Shown: positions 1-9,986 of the stretch, piece after piece
Layout: each line of letters begins with the position of its first letter
Numbering within the stretch: position 1 is the first letter of the stretch
Source: Oscillospiraceae bacterium
Lineage (GTDB): Bacteria > Bacillota > Clostridia > Oscillospirales > Oscillospiraceae
Assembly: GCA_021771635.1 (NCBI GenBank)
Contig: JAETOQ010000003.1
Location: forward strand, 1 to 64,000
DNA length: 64,000 nucleotides
Direction of reading: 5' to 3'
The notes under the pieces: model-generated
The model's database searches: none
What the model saw: only the letters and a program-made list of their open reading frames with translations
Told to the model about the DNA's origin: nothing
Program-made: the position numbers and the translations under genes

Positions 1-113
1 GCCATACGGCGTCGCTTTCCCTTGCCATACGTCAGTATGGCTGCGGAAAATCTCCTTGTCTGACGAGAAAAATCCTCGTCCATCCGGCATTCCCCGGTTA
101 TGAATACAGGTTC
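1..113. repeat. MITE-like dispersed repeat, copy 1 (5' part cut by window edge)
   Basis: Near-identical to 23809-23970 and 49905-50065; ends ...CCCCGGTTATGAATACAGGTTC, the right terminal inverted repeat of the other copies. Confidence 0.85.
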
Positions 114-220
114 TAAGCATTCTCCTGATCAATACGAAATGACGGCGCGTTTTTCTTCAAACGTTCCAAAAAAAGAGAACCCGCCCCCATCTGTTTGGAT
201 GGAGGCGGGCTCAACGTGTA

Positions 221-3200
221 TCAGACTTCGGCGGGAATCTCTTCGGCGCCGGGAGACGCGGGGGTATCCTTGCGCTTTTTCCGGTGGAAGTGCTTGGGCA
301 GGTCATCGATGACCGAGTAGTAAACAGGGGTGAACAGCAGGGTGATGATCGTGGAGATGATCATGCCGCTCATCATGGTGATGCCCATGTCGCTCATCAT
401 TTCGTTGGTGTCGCCGATGCCCAGGGCCATGGGGACCATAGCCAGAACGGTGGTCAGGGTAGTCATCATAATGGGGCGGATGCGCAGAGGGCAGGCCTTC
501 AGAATGGCGTCCTCCCGGCTCTCGCCCATCTCCCGGCGGATCTTGATGTATTCCACCAGGATGATGGAGTTGTTGACCACCGTGCCCGCCAGCATGATCA
601 GGGCCACCAGGGAGATCATGGACAGGTCCCGGCCTGTGACAGGCAGGGCAAACAGCGCGCCGGTGAAGGCCACCGGCAGGATCATCATGACGATGACCGG
701 CATCAGGAAAGACTCGAACTGGGCCGCCAGCACGAAGTACACCAGGCCCAATGCCACCAGCAGGGCCAGCAGCAGGTCGGAGAAGTTCTCCATCATGTCC
801 GTGTAACTGCCGGTCAATTCAGCGGTATAGCCCTCCGGCATCGGATACCGGTCCAAAAGCTGGGTGAGTTCCTTGGTCATCTCCGTGGCATTGCCGCTGA
901 TGGTGCCGCCGGTGATGTTCACCTGGCGGGACTGGTTGACACGGGTAATGGTCTGAGGAGCCTGAACGATGTCGACATTGGCGATGGAGGCCAGGGGCAC
1001 ATAGCCGCCCATGGCGGTGGCCACCGGCATGGACCGCAGAGCGTCCAGACTGGCGGCGGCGGAACCGTCGCCCTTGACCACCACGTCCAGCTCCTTGTTG
1101 TCGATGGTGACGGTGGTGGCGGTGCTGCCGGTCAGCTCGGAGCGGACGGCGGCGCCCACCTGGGCGGCCGTCAGACCGTACTGAGAGGCTGCCTCCCGGT
1201 TCATGGTGACCTTCACCTGGGGGACCTGCTCCGCCACAGAGCTGGTGACGTCCACGGCGTCCGGCAGCTGAGAGATCTCCGCCATGAGATCATCAGCGAT
1301 CATGGTCAGTGTGCCGTAATCGTCGCCGGTGATCTCCACGCTGATGTCGCTGCCGCCCATCATGGCGGTCATGTCGGAGGCGGAGACGGTGATCTCGCAG
1401 CCGGCGATATCCGCCAGCGGGGCCCGCAGGCTGTCCGCCACGTCGCTGCTGCTGCGCTTCCGGTCGCCCCGGTCCACCAGATTCAGCGTGACGGAGGCGG
1501 ACTCGGGCTGGCAGGTGTAGTACAGGCTGTCCAGCTCCGGCACCTGGACCTGGGCGAGAGACACCACCCGGTCGGCGATGGCCGAGGTCTCATTGATATC
1601 CGAGCCAATGGGGGTGCTGATGGAGACGGAGACCATGCCCTGGTCCATCTCCGGCATCAGGACCATGTTGGTGGAGAGGCAGCTGATAATAAAGATGGCC
1701 ACCAGACCAAAGGAGACCAGCATTCCGATTTTCAGATGATGGACAAAGTAGTCCAGCAGGCGGATATAGCGGTCGTAGAGCTTTTTGATCCACTGGCCGC
1801 AGCAGGCCACGATGGGGTTGGGCTTTTTGGATGCCTGTTTCAGCTGCTGCGCCCGGACCTTGTCCGTGTCCAGCAGCATGTAGCACAGCAGGGGGACCCA
1901 GGTCAGGGCGATGACCAGGGAGCCCAGGATCAGAAAGGCAATGGTCAGGCAGAAGTCCTTGAACAGCATGCCCGCCATGCCTCCGGTGAGGCCCAGGGGC
2001 AGGAACACGGCCACCGTGGTCAGGGTGGAGGCCATGACAGAGGTGGTGACCTCCTTGGTGCCGTCCACGCAGGCGCTCATGCGGTCATGGCCCTCGGCAG
2101 CGAAGCGGTAGATGTTTTCCAGTACGACGATGGAGTTGTCCACGATCATGCCCACGCCCATGGCGATACCGCCCAGGGACATCATGTTCAGCGTCAGGTC
2201 AAACACGTTCATCAGCACGAACACCGCCAGGATGCACACGGGCATGGACACGGCGATGGTCATGGTGGCGCCCCAGCGGCGCAGGAACAGGAATACCACA
2301 ACGGCGGCCAGCAGCACGCCCAGCATGATGTTCTGCAGGGCGGAATCCACGGCCAGATTGATGTAGTCCGAGGCCAGATAGGGGGTTGCGTAGTGGATGC
2401 CGGCGTTCTCCGCCGCCAGTTCCGCCATCCGCTCCTCCACGGCGTCGGAGGTGGCTGCCTCATTGGCGCCGGACTGCTTGGAGACCTGCAGGATCACGCA
2501 GGGGCTCCCATCCATCTGGGCCAGGGTGTCGGTATCCTGGGTGGCCAGCGCCACATCCGCCACTTCGCTGAGGCGGACGGTGCCGCCGGTGGGCAGAGCC
2601 ACCAGCATGTTGGCAACATCCTCCACAGATTGGAACTTGGCGTCCGTACTGACTGTCAGAGCCTTGGAGCCGTTCTGCATATCACCGCCGGGATACAGCA
2701 GGTTCTCCGCCGCCAGGAACTGGGAGATGTAGCTGCTGGACAGGCCGAAGCCCGATGCCCGGGTGGGATCGATGCGCACTTCGATCTGCTGCTCCACGCC
2801 GCCGCCGACAGACACGGAGGCCACGCCGTCGATGCGCTCCAGGGCGGGGGAGATGGTGTCCTCCGCCAGGGCCTGGAGGTCTGCCAGGTCGCTGCCCATC
2901 AAGGCGATGATGGCCGTGGGCATCAGGTCGCTGATATTGATGTTGACGATGATGGGGTCCATGGCGCCGTCCGGCAGGGAGAGCATGTCAAATTTCTCCC
3001 GCAGCTTGGTGGCGGCGATATCCAGGTCCGTGTCCTCCACATAGGTGATCTGGACCTGGCTGACGCCGTCCGACGAGGTGGAGGACACGGAGTCCACACC
3101 GGGGACGGACATGATGGCCGTCTCCAGGGGCCGGGTCACCAGCTCCTCAATGTCGCTGGGGGTGGCGCCGTTGTAGTAGCACATGACCAGCGCCATGGGC

Positions 3201-3325
3201 GCCTCCATATCCGGCAGCAGGGACATTTGGAGCTGGGTGGTGAATACCACGCCGAAGATGGCGATCATGATGACCGCCAGCAGCGTCGATACCTTATGCT
3301 TGATGCAAAATTTTGCTGTACTCAT
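221..3325 (-). CDS. Efflux RND transporter permease subunit (AcrB/HAE1-like)
   Basis: 1034-aa ORF with RND architecture (MSLLPDMEAPMALVMCYYNGATPSDIEELVTRPLE; GGIAMGVGMIVDNSIVVLENI; GTVVNNSIILVEYI). Confidence 0.95.
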   Translation of the reverse strand: MSTAKFCIKHKVSTLLAVIMIAIFGVVFTTQLQMSLLPDMEAPMALVMCYYNGATPSDIEELVTRPLETAIMSVPGVDSVSSTSSDGVSQVQITYVEDTDLDIAATKLREKFDMLSLPDGAMDPIIVNINISDLMPTAIIALMGSDLADLQALAEDTISPALERIDGVASVSVGGGVEQQIEVRIDPTRASGFGLSSSYISQFLAAENLLYPGGDMQNGSKALTVSTDAKFQSVEDVANMLVALPTGGTVRLSEVADVALATQDTDTLAQMDGSPCVILQVSKQSGANEAATSDAVEERMAELAAENAGIHYATPYLASDYINLAVDSALQNIMLGVLLAAVVVFLFLRRWGATMTIAVSMPVCILAVFVLMNVFDLTLNMMSLGGIAMGVGMIVDNSIVVLENIYRFAAEGHDRMSACVDGTKEVTTSVMASTLTTVAVFLPLGLTGGMAGMLFKDFCLTIAFLILGSLVIALTWVPLLCYMLLDTDKVRAQQLKQASKKPNPIVACCGQWIKKLYDRYIRLLDYFVHHLKIGMLVSFGLVAIFIISCLSTNMVLMPEMDQGMVSVSISTPIGSDINETSAIADRVVSLAQVQVPELDSLYYTCQPESASVTLNLVDRGDRKRSSSDVADSLRAPLADIAGCEITVSASDMTAMMGGSDISVEITGDDYGTLTMIADDLMAEISQLPDAVDVTSSVAEQVPQVKVTMNREAASQYGLTAAQVGAAVRSELTGSTATTVTIDNKELDVVVKGDGSAAASLDALRSMPVATAMGGYVPLASIANVDIVQAPQTITRVNQSRQVNITGGTISGNATEMTKELTQLLDRYPMPEGYTAELTGSYTDMMENFSDLLLALLVALGLVYFVLAAQFESFLMPVIVMMILPVAFTGALFALPVTGRDLSMISLVALIMLAGTVVNNSIILVEYIKIRREMGESREDAILKACPLRIRPIMMTTLTTVLAMVPMALGIGDTNEMMSDMGITMMSGMIISTIITLLFTPVYYSVIDDLPKHFHRKKRKDTPASPGAEEIPAEV

Positions 3326-3331
3326 TTGCCG

Positions 3332-4594
3332 TTATGCCTCCCCGGCAGGGGCCTGTTCATCCGGGGAAGCGGTCTCGCCGGGTGTTTCGCTGGAGGCTTC
3401 ATCAGGCGTTTCCACCGGCGCCGCGGAAATTTGCGTGTTCTCCTCCGTGACGATCCGCACAGGGGCGCCGTCGGACAGATAGGCCTGACCGACCGTCACC
3501 AGCTGCTCACCGGCGGAGAGACCGGAGAGGATCTCCGTAACGCCGCTGCCGGTGAGTCCGGTGGTGACCTCCACATACCGGGCGGTGTCGCCCTCCACCA
3601 CATAGACGTACTGGGTGTCGCCGCTGGTGAGGATGGCCTCCGTGGGGACCACGATGGCGTTTTCGGAGACATCGGTGTGGAAGGTCACGTCGGCAAACAT
3701 ACCGGAGAGCAGGTCCGTCACGTCAGCGGGAACGGTGAGGGTGACGGTGTACAGCTTGGTTTGGATATTAGCTGCCCGCTCCACGGAACGGATGGTGGCG
3801 GTGAAGTGTTTGTCAATGGCACTGACATATACGTCCGCTTCGCTGCCGGCGTCCAGCTTGGGCACCAGCGCCTCGGAGACGGAGACGGTGACCTTCATCT
3901 GGTCCGCGCCGTCAATGACCGCCAGCGGCATGGAGTTGGAGATGAAGCTGTTTTCCACGGCGTTCATGGTCACCAGTGTGCCGGACATGGGGGCGATGAC
4001 GTTGCCGTCCGTGTCCACGTTTTCCAGCGCGGTATCCAGCTGTTCCAGGCCGGATTTGGCATTTTGGATCCCGGCCTCCAGCTGGGACAGGGCGGAGTTC
4101 CGCCCGGCCACCGCGTTCAGATAGTTCAGCTCCGCCTGGTCCACCTCCAGCTGGGAGGCGGCGCCGATCTCAAACAGGGCCTTGGTGTTGTTGAGGTTGT
4201 CGGCCGCCAGCCCCACCTGTTTGTCCAGGACGGCTTTCTGGTCCTGATAGCTCTGCACCGTGGAGTTGTAGCTGATGCGGGCGGCGTTATAGGACGCCAG
4301 GGAGCTGCCCAGGTCCAGGGTGCAGAGGATATCTCCCGCTTCCACCAGATCACCGGCCTGTGCGTACACAGCGGTGCACTTGGCGGTAGAGGCGATGAGG
4401 ATCGTGGCCTCGTTATCCGCGGAGATCTTGCCGGAGACCTTGTTTTCCGCGGCAATGGTGTCGGCGGATACCGTCTCCACCTGGACGGCCGTGCCCGCGG
4501 CCGGCGCCTCCTCCGGCTCCTCACTGCCGCAGGCCGTCAGGGACAGGGCCAGGACGGCGGCCAGCAGAGCGGCGGCAATACGATTTCGTTTCAT
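3332..4594 (-). CDS. Efflux RND transporter periplasmic adaptor subunit (HlyD/AcrA-like lipoprotein)
   Basis: Lipobox LSLTACGS, barrel-sandwich/coiled-coil arrangement, immediately upstream of the RND permease. Confidence 0.92.
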   Translation of the reverse strand: MKRNRIAAALLAAVLALSLTACGSEEPEEAPAAGTAVQVETVSADTIAAENKVSGKISADNEATILIASTAKCTAVYAQAGDLVEAGDILCTLDLGSSLASYNAARISYNSTVQSYQDQKAVLDKQVGLAADNLNNTKALFEIGAASQLEVDQAELNYLNAVAGRNSALSQLEAGIQNAKSGLEQLDTALENVDTDGNVIAPMSGTLVTMNAVENSFISNSMPLAVIDGADQMKVTVSVSEALVPKLDAGSEADVYVSAIDKHFTATIRSVERAANIQTKLYTVTLTVPADVTDLLSGMFADVTFHTDVSENAIVVPTEAILTSGDTQYVYVVEGDTARYVEVTTGLTGSGVTEILSGLSAGEQLVTVGQAYLSDGAPVRIVTEENTQISAAPVETPDEASSETPGETASPDEQAPAGEA

Positions 4595-4619
4595 GTGATT
4601 CAGGTCCTCCTATGATAAT

Positions 4620-4875
4620 GTCTGCTGAATAAACCGCAAATCGGTTTATTCGCGCGGCGGCAGCCGCGCAATTCCATAAAACCGGCTCAAAGGAGCCGCT
4701 TTTATGGAATCCAGCCATTGTTACAATGCGTATTTCCACCGGTAGCGCTGAGACGCACCAGTGGCTGGTGCAAGGCTTTTGGACAATTTCGTTCAAAAAC
4801 CTTGCACTTGAACAAAGCCTATTGCTCTTGAAAGTTGGCTTTCAAGACTTTCGGCGTTGTTCAATACGCATTATG
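4620..4875. repeat. Intergenic multi-hairpin palindromic mosaic
   Basis: Consecutive stems: GAATAAACCGcaaatCGGTTTATTC; GCGCGGCggcaGCCGCGC; ATTCCATAAAA..GGCTC..GAGCC..TTTTATGGAAT; outer AATGCGTATT...AATACGCATT. Confidence 0.75.
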
Positions 4876-4928
4876 ATAAAGTATCTGATCCCATCCGCAT
4901 GACTGGGACAGCTGCTCTGAGACAGGCG

Positions 4929-6317
4929 TCAGTTCAAAACGCCGTGCTGCACAGCCCAGCAGTAGGTGTTGTAGGAAGAGAACAGATCGTTGGCGGAGGT
5001 GCGCACCTTTTCCTCCGCCTCGCGCAGATCGTCCTCGGCGTCCAGAAGGGCGTTTTTGGAGATGGTGCCCTGCTGGTATTTCAGCTCCATGGACGCATAG
5101 CTGTCCTGCTGGCAGGCCAGGGCGGTCTTGGCGGCGTCCCAGATCTGCTTGTAGTCGTTCACCTGGGCGTACAGAGTGCGGAACTTCAGCTCATAGTCCT
5201 GAATGGTGTTATTGTATGTATACTGTGCGGCCTGCCATGAATGTTTGGCGGCAAGGAACTCATACTTCTTCTCATTGTATCCGTATTTGCGGCCGGATTC
5301 TTTATAGTCCTCCTGGGCGTCCTCCAACGTTCTGGCGGCGGCATACAGGTCGTAGCTTTTCTCCTTGGCGGCCAGCAGGTCGGTCTCCAGATCCATGGCC
5401 CCCAGCTGCTTCTCCGTCACCTCCGGTACGGGTCCCAGCTGGATCTCACCGGTCTGCTCCGCGCCGATCAGCATTTCCAGCTGCAGCTTGTAATTCCGGA
5501 TGTTCATGCGCAGCGTCTCCAGGCCGCTGACCAGGGCCGTCCGCCCGGATCTGACCTCGGAGAGCTGAAGGGCGGAGATCTGTCCCATCTGATAGCGCAG
5601 CTCCATCTCCTCCACGGTGCGGTTCAGGGAGTCCAGCTGCCGCTGGAGCGCCGCCTCCTGGATGTCCATGGCCCGCACGGCCACATACAGGGCCTCACCG
5701 GCGATGACGATCTGATCCTGCAAGGCTTTCAACTGGCGGATGGTGGCGGCGTTGTCCTCCTGCATCTCGCCGTCCCGAATGGCGTCAAACTGCTCCCGCA
5801 CGGCATCATACTGCGTCTGCAGGTTCTGGGACGCCAGACTGCCCGCAATGGGTTCCCCCATCATGCCGGAGGAGGTGATCATACCCCACTGGGCGTCGGC
5901 GATATCATTCAGAGTTTCCCGGAGGCTTTGCTCCAGCTTGTCGTAGTCGATCACCTCCAAGGCCTGGATGTTTTCCTCCAGGACCAGCACCTGCAGGTTT
6001 TTCTCCCGCATCCGGCGCTCCACGTTGGCGAAGGTGACGGTGCCCACCTCGTCAGGGACGGTCTCCACCGCCTCCGTCAGCGATTCTCCCGTCTCGGGAT
6101 CGATTTCCGGCTCCGTGTCCGGTCCCGCCGGAGAGAGCGGCTCTTCCTCTTCGGCAGGCGCTCCGTCCTCGGTGTCCCCCGCGGCTTCGGTGCCGTCCGT
6201 TGTCTCCTCGGCGGCCTGATCCTCTGCCGGTGCTTCCTCTCCCGCCAGGGCGGACACCGCGCACAGGGAGAGCGTCAGCGCCAGGGCCAGAAGCAGTGCA
6301 ATGATTCGCTGTTTCAT
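4929..6317 (-). CDS. TolC-like outer-membrane-efflux-type coiled-coil protein
   Basis: Start at MKQRIIALLLALALTLSLCAVSALA with GAGG RBS; signal peptide followed by long coiled-coil repeats of TolC type; in the TetR-RND operon. Confidence 0.75.
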   Translation of the reverse strand: MKQRIIALLLALALTLSLCAVSALAGEEAPAEDQAAEETTDGTEAAGDTEDGAPAEEEEPLSPAGPDTEPEIDPETGESLTEAVETVPDEVGTVTFANVERRMREKNLQVLVLEENIQALEVIDYDKLEQSLRETLNDIADAQWGMITSSGMMGEPIAGSLASQNLQTQYDAVREQFDAIRDGEMQEDNAATIRQLKALQDQIVIAGEALYVAVRAMDIQEAALQRQLDSLNRTVEEMELRYQMGQISALQLSEVRSGRTALVSGLETLRMNIRNYKLQLEMLIGAEQTGEIQLGPVPEVTEKQLGAMDLETDLLAAKEKSYDLYAAARTLEDAQEDYKESGRKYGYNEKKYEFLAAKHSWQAAQYTYNNTIQDYELKFRTLYAQVNDYKQIWDAAKTALACQQDSYASMELKYQQGTISKNALLDAEDDLREAEEKVRTSANDLFSSYNTYCWAVQHGVLN

Positions 6318-6327
6318 ATGTGCCTCC

Positions 6328-6957
6328 TCAGTCAGGGTTTTCCAGGCAGTCCGCACGCAGACTGCCGCGTTTGATGATATCCAGGCGCTCGGCTAGCTCC
6401 CGCCGGTATTCCTCGTTCCGTTCGGGCTTTGTCAGGCTGTCCATCATGGCGGTGCCCAGACTTAGTGTCGCCATGGAGAATACCCGCCGGACAAATTCCA
6501 GGTCCTGCCGCCGGAGCCGGGAGATGTCCAGCTGGTCCAGCAATTCCTCCAGCGGTTTTTCCGGCGGCGCTGACGCGACCTTTTCCAGATCGATTCCGGC
6601 GTTGACCTGCAAAACACGGATGAACCGGTTCAGCAGAGGGCTGCAGGCCGTGTTCCGTCTCTCACAAAAGCTGTCATATGCCAGAAGCTGTACGCGGAAG
6701 ATATCCCCTTCCGCCTGGACCAACAGCTCTTTGAACGCCCGCAGAAAATGCTCCCGGATATCGTTCAGAAGGTAGGCAAACAGGTCGGCCTTATCGGCAA
6801 AGTACTGATAAAAGCTGCCCCGTGGAATGCCCGCCCGCCGGATGATCTTGTTGATGGAAGCGTCTGAGTAGGAAACGGCGGTGAATTCCTCCCAGGCCGC
6901 ATCCAGAAAACGGCTCCGCTTCTCCTCAGGCAGACGGAGAAACGTCTCTGTACACAT
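6328..6957 (-). CDS. TetR/AcrR family transcriptional regulator
   Basis: N-terminal HTH (FTAVSYSDASINKIIRRAGIPRGSFYQYFADKADLFAYLL). Confidence 0.92.
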   Translation of the reverse strand: MCTETFLRLPEEKRSRFLDAAWEEFTAVSYSDASINKIIRRAGIPRGSFYQYFADKADLFAYLLNDIREHFLRAFKELLVQAEGDIFRVQLLAYDSFCERRNTACSPLLNRFIRVLQVNAGIDLEKVASAPPEKPLEELLDQLDISRLRRQDLEFVRRVFSMATLSLGTAMMDSLTKPERNEEYRRELAERLDIIKRGSLRADCLENPD

Positions 6958-6979
6958 GGGTATGCCTCCTTATAAAAAA

Positions 6980-7010
6980 TGACAAATTGTCATCTTGTGA
7001 CAAGCTGTCG
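6980..7010. promoter_or_regulatory. Putative tandem TetR operator
   Basis: Two TGACA-N-TGTCR inverted repeats: TGACAAATTGTCA (6980-6992) and TGACAAGCTGTCG (6998-7010), directly upstream of the TetR gene. Confidence 0.6.
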
Positions 7011-7150
7011 CTTATTATAAACAAGCGGGGGACCTGTGTCAACACGCTCCCAATAAAAAATGAAATCTTCACAAAATCGTTACATTTGCGCCTATCTCCG
7101 GGCAAAAAGCTCCCGCAGACGGGCAAACCGCCTGCGGGATCGCAGTCTGG

Positions 7151-7888
7151 TCACTTTTTGCTCTGGCAGCGCAGGGACAGCTGCTCTGCCGTGATGGCAT
7201 AGCCGTCCTCCGCCCAGCGGTCCACTGGGCGCTCCTCCGGCAGAGTCTCGCCTCTGTGCCGGTAGATGGCGGCGGCCACCGTCTCCAGCAGCCGGGGGTT
7301 CTTCACCAGGATGGGCCCGGTGAGCTGGGAGGCAAACACACTGTTCCGGTGGAAGCCCTCGGCGCCTCCCGGCCCCTCGTTTCCATAGCCCATGGCAACA
7401 GAGGTCAGCAGGGGCGTGTCCACGCCCTTGATGATGGTGCATTTATTCATGAAGCCCACCACCGCCTCAGGGTAGAGGTCGGTCTTGCCGTAAACGTCCT
7501 CCACGAACCGCTTCCTGCCCTGCACAGAGGTAAAATCCGCCAGACCGATGCCGTCGAAGACCTTGCCGCCGGCGTCGGTGATGGACCTGCCCAGAAGCTC
7601 CATGGCAGTCCCGGCAAAGAGCATGGTGACGCCGCCTTCAGCGGCAGCCTTCACGGCCCCGCCGAACCGGGCAAAGTCCGCCAGAGCGGCCTTTTGGGCC
7701 CGCTCGGTGCCGGCACCCATGAAGAGGAAGTCGGCCTGGGAGAGGTCGGCCTCCTGACCGGGGGCCACCGTCTCCACGCTCACGGCATTGCCCAGCCCCT
7801 CCAGATACCGCCGCAGGACCGACACATTGGCATAGCTGCCGTACAGGCTCATGAGATCGGGGTAGAAGTGGATGATCTTCAGTTCCAT
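7151..7888 (-). CDS. gatD: Lipid II isoglutaminyl synthase glutaminase subunit (type 1 glutamine amidotransferase)
   Basis: MELKIIHFYPDLMSLYGSYANV...; LFAGTAMELLG; adjacent to the MurT-type ligase. Confidence 0.85.
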   Translation of the reverse strand: MELKIIHFYPDLMSLYGSYANVSVLRRYLEGLGNAVSVETVAPGQEADLSQADFLFMGAGTERAQKAALADFARFGGAVKAAAEGGVTMLFAGTAMELLGRSITDAGGKVFDGIGLADFTSVQGRKRFVEDVYGKTDLYPEAVVGFMNKCTIIKGVDTPLLTSVAMGYGNEGPGGAEGFHRNSVFASQLTGPILVKNPRLLETVAAAIYRHRGETLPEERPVDRWAEDGYAITAEQLSLRCQSKK

Positions 7889-7892
7889 GTCC

Positions 7893-9227
7893 TCACGCCT
7901 CCTTTTTCACATCCGGCAGAGTCAGCAGCTTGTCCCGGTCGGAGAAGCAGGTGATCACATACAGGTCCTCACCGCCCTCTTCCCTTAAAGCGGCCGCGGC
8001 GGCGGCAATGTCCGGCTGGACAGACCAGACCTCCGGGGAAATGGAGGTGAAGGAGAACCGCTCCGCCAGATCATTGCAGTACCGGCCCGAGAGGAGGATC
8101 CGCTTCACATGACCGCAGTTCAGCTGGTCGAAGTCGATGTCCCACAGCCAGCTGGTCTCGCTGGTGAAGTACTTCCGGCTCACCGCGTCCACGATGATGA
8201 GGACCGTGCAGTCCGCCTTGGTGGAGGCCACATACCGCAGGTTGGTGTCGTAGGCGATGCTGTTCTCGTGCTTGGAGGTCAGGAGCGTCCCGTGATGCGC
8301 CCCCAGGGTGAACTTCTGCATCCGGCCGTTTTTCAGGATGTAGTTGTTGATGACGCCCGCGATCCGCTCCGGCGCCGTGCCGCACTCCCGGCAGGCGGCA
8401 TAGGCCGCCAGAATGTTGTACACATTGTAAATGCTGCGAAACGCCAGCTGGATGGTCACGGTCCCGTCGATGGTCAGCGTGCCGTTTTCCAGGTCCGCCG
8501 CTGTGGCGGTGTAGTCCGTGGCGGGCTTAGCGTGGCCGCATTTCGTGCAGCGGTAGGCGCCGATGTGGTTGTAATGGACGTAATCGTATTCCATGGGGGC
8601 GTGGCACAGGGGGCAGTAGGCGCCGTCGTGATACACGCCGGTGGGGGCGCCGGTGGAGACGGCGCACTTGTCCAGGCCGAACCAGCGCACCTTGCCGTGC
8701 CCGTTGGCAAAACAGCTGGACAGGGGATCATCTGCGTTCAGGATCAGCTCCGTCTCGGAGTGGATGGCGGGCAGGATGGCGTCGTACACCCACTCGGGAT
8801 GGCCGTTCCGGGTCAGCTGATCCCGGTACAGGTTGGTGACCACGAACTCGGTGGGATGGAAGAACTTGAAGCTGTGGGCGGCGTAGCGCTCGTCGGACTC
8901 GATCAGCAGCACATCCGCCCGCACCCGACCGCTCAGGGTGGCGTGGGTCAGCACCAGGGTGGTGACGCCCTCGATCTGGTTGGAGCCCTCCTCGTTGTAG
9001 ACCACGTTTTTCCCGTCGGCCCGGAGAATGGCGGCGATCATCTCCACGGTGGAGGTCTTGCCGTTGGAGCCGGTGACGGCGATGATGTGGGGCGGCAGCT
9101 GCACCCGGGCCAGGATATCCGGGCAGATCTTCAGGGCGAACTTGCCGGGCATGGAGCTGCCCTTGCCAATGAGTTTGCCTACGAAACGGCCCAGCTTGCA
9201 CACGACGATGGCGAGAAATTTTCTCAT
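7893..9227 (-). CDS. murT: Mur ligase family protein, MurT-type lipid II isoglutaminyl synthase subunit
   Basis: VTGSNGKTSTVEMIAAIL P-loop; Cys-rich CPLCHAPMEYDYVHYNHIGAYRCTKCG insert typical of MurT; next to gatD. Confidence 0.9.
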   Translation of the reverse strand: MRKFLAIVVCKLGRFVGKLIGKGSSMPGKFALKICPDILARVQLPPHIIAVTGSNGKTSTVEMIAAILRADGKNVVYNEEGSNQIEGVTTLVLTHATLSGRVRADVLLIESDERYAAHSFKFFHPTEFVVTNLYRDQLTRNGHPEWVYDAILPAIHSETELILNADDPLSSCFANGHGKVRWFGLDKCAVSTGAPTGVYHDGAYCPLCHAPMEYDYVHYNHIGAYRCTKCGHAKPATDYTATAADLENGTLTIDGTVTIQLAFRSIYNVYNILAAYAACRECGTAPERIAGVINNYILKNGRMQKFTLGAHHGTLLTSKHENSIAYDTNLRYVASTKADCTVLIIVDAVSRKYFTSETSWLWDIDFDQLNCGHVKRILLSGRYCNDLAERFSFTSISPEVWSVQPDIAAAAAALREEGGEDLYVITCFSDRDKLLTLPDVKKEA

Positions 9228-9895
9228 GCCTGTTCCATCTCCTTCTCGGAAAAATCCCGGAATTCCGCGATGGCGCGGACCGGCGCGCCGTCGGCGTTTT
9301 TATATTTCAGCGGCAGGGCGAAGAACATCAGGTCGTTCCGGCCCACTACCTTTTTCAGACACAGGCTCTCGATGATGACCAGACCGCCGTTCAACAGGAT
9401 CTTGTGGGCGGAGAGGGTGTCCCCCCGCAGAGTATCCACGCTGAGGGCGTCGGTGCCCACGCCCTTGAGGCCGCAGGAGACCAGGTACTTGGCCGCCTCC
9501 TCGTCAGGGACCGGGAAGGTGTCCTCATAGTAGGCGTCCGTGCCCCACTTCTTCTCCCATCCGGTGTAGAACAGCACAAAGTCCGCGGACCGGACGGCGC
9601 CGTTCTGCTCCCGCAGGAAGTCGGCGGTGATGACGCCGCCGGGGGCCATATGGGACACGTCCAGCACGATGGCCCGCCCGCAGAAGTGGGAGGCGGGCAG
9701 GAGCTCCAGGCTGGAGCCCTCCCGCAGCAGGTGAGAGGGAGCGTCCATATGGGTGCCGGTGTGGGAGGACAGGGTGATCTGCGTCTCCCGGTAGCCGGTC
9801 CGGGTCAGAGAGCCGGTGGCGGTCATGGAGGGTGCGGTGGAACCGGGATACATGGGCATTTCCGGCGTAATGGTGTGCGTCAGGTCAATAATCAT
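9224..9895 (-). CDS. Cyclase family protein (kynurenine formamidase-like)
   Basis: MIIDLTHTITPEMPMYPGSTAP; SSHTGTHMDAPSHLL metal-binding motif. Confidence 0.9.
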   Translation of the reverse strand: MIIDLTHTITPEMPMYPGSTAPSMTATGSLTRTGYRETQITLSSHTGTHMDAPSHLLREGSSLELLPASHFCGRAIVLDVSHMAPGGVITADFLREQNGAVRSADFVLFYTGWEKKWGTDAYYEDTFPVPDEEAAKYLVSCGLKGVGTDALSVDTLRGDTLSAHKILLNGGLVIIESLCLKKVVGRNDLMFFALPLKYKNADGAPVRAIAEFRDFSEKEMEQA

Positions 9896-9986
9896 GAGTC
9901 GGATCCTTTCCTATGTGGTGCGGTTGATATAAATCTTCCCCGTGGGAGAAGATGGCAGACAAAACGAAGCGGAAAAAATGCGGGTT

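Noticed and set aside
284-4615. 1443-aa plus-strand ORF opposite the RND and adaptor genes
   Set aside because: Antisense to two clearly recognisable genes; Gly/His/Gln/Asp-rich low-complexity translation typical of a high-GC antisense frame.
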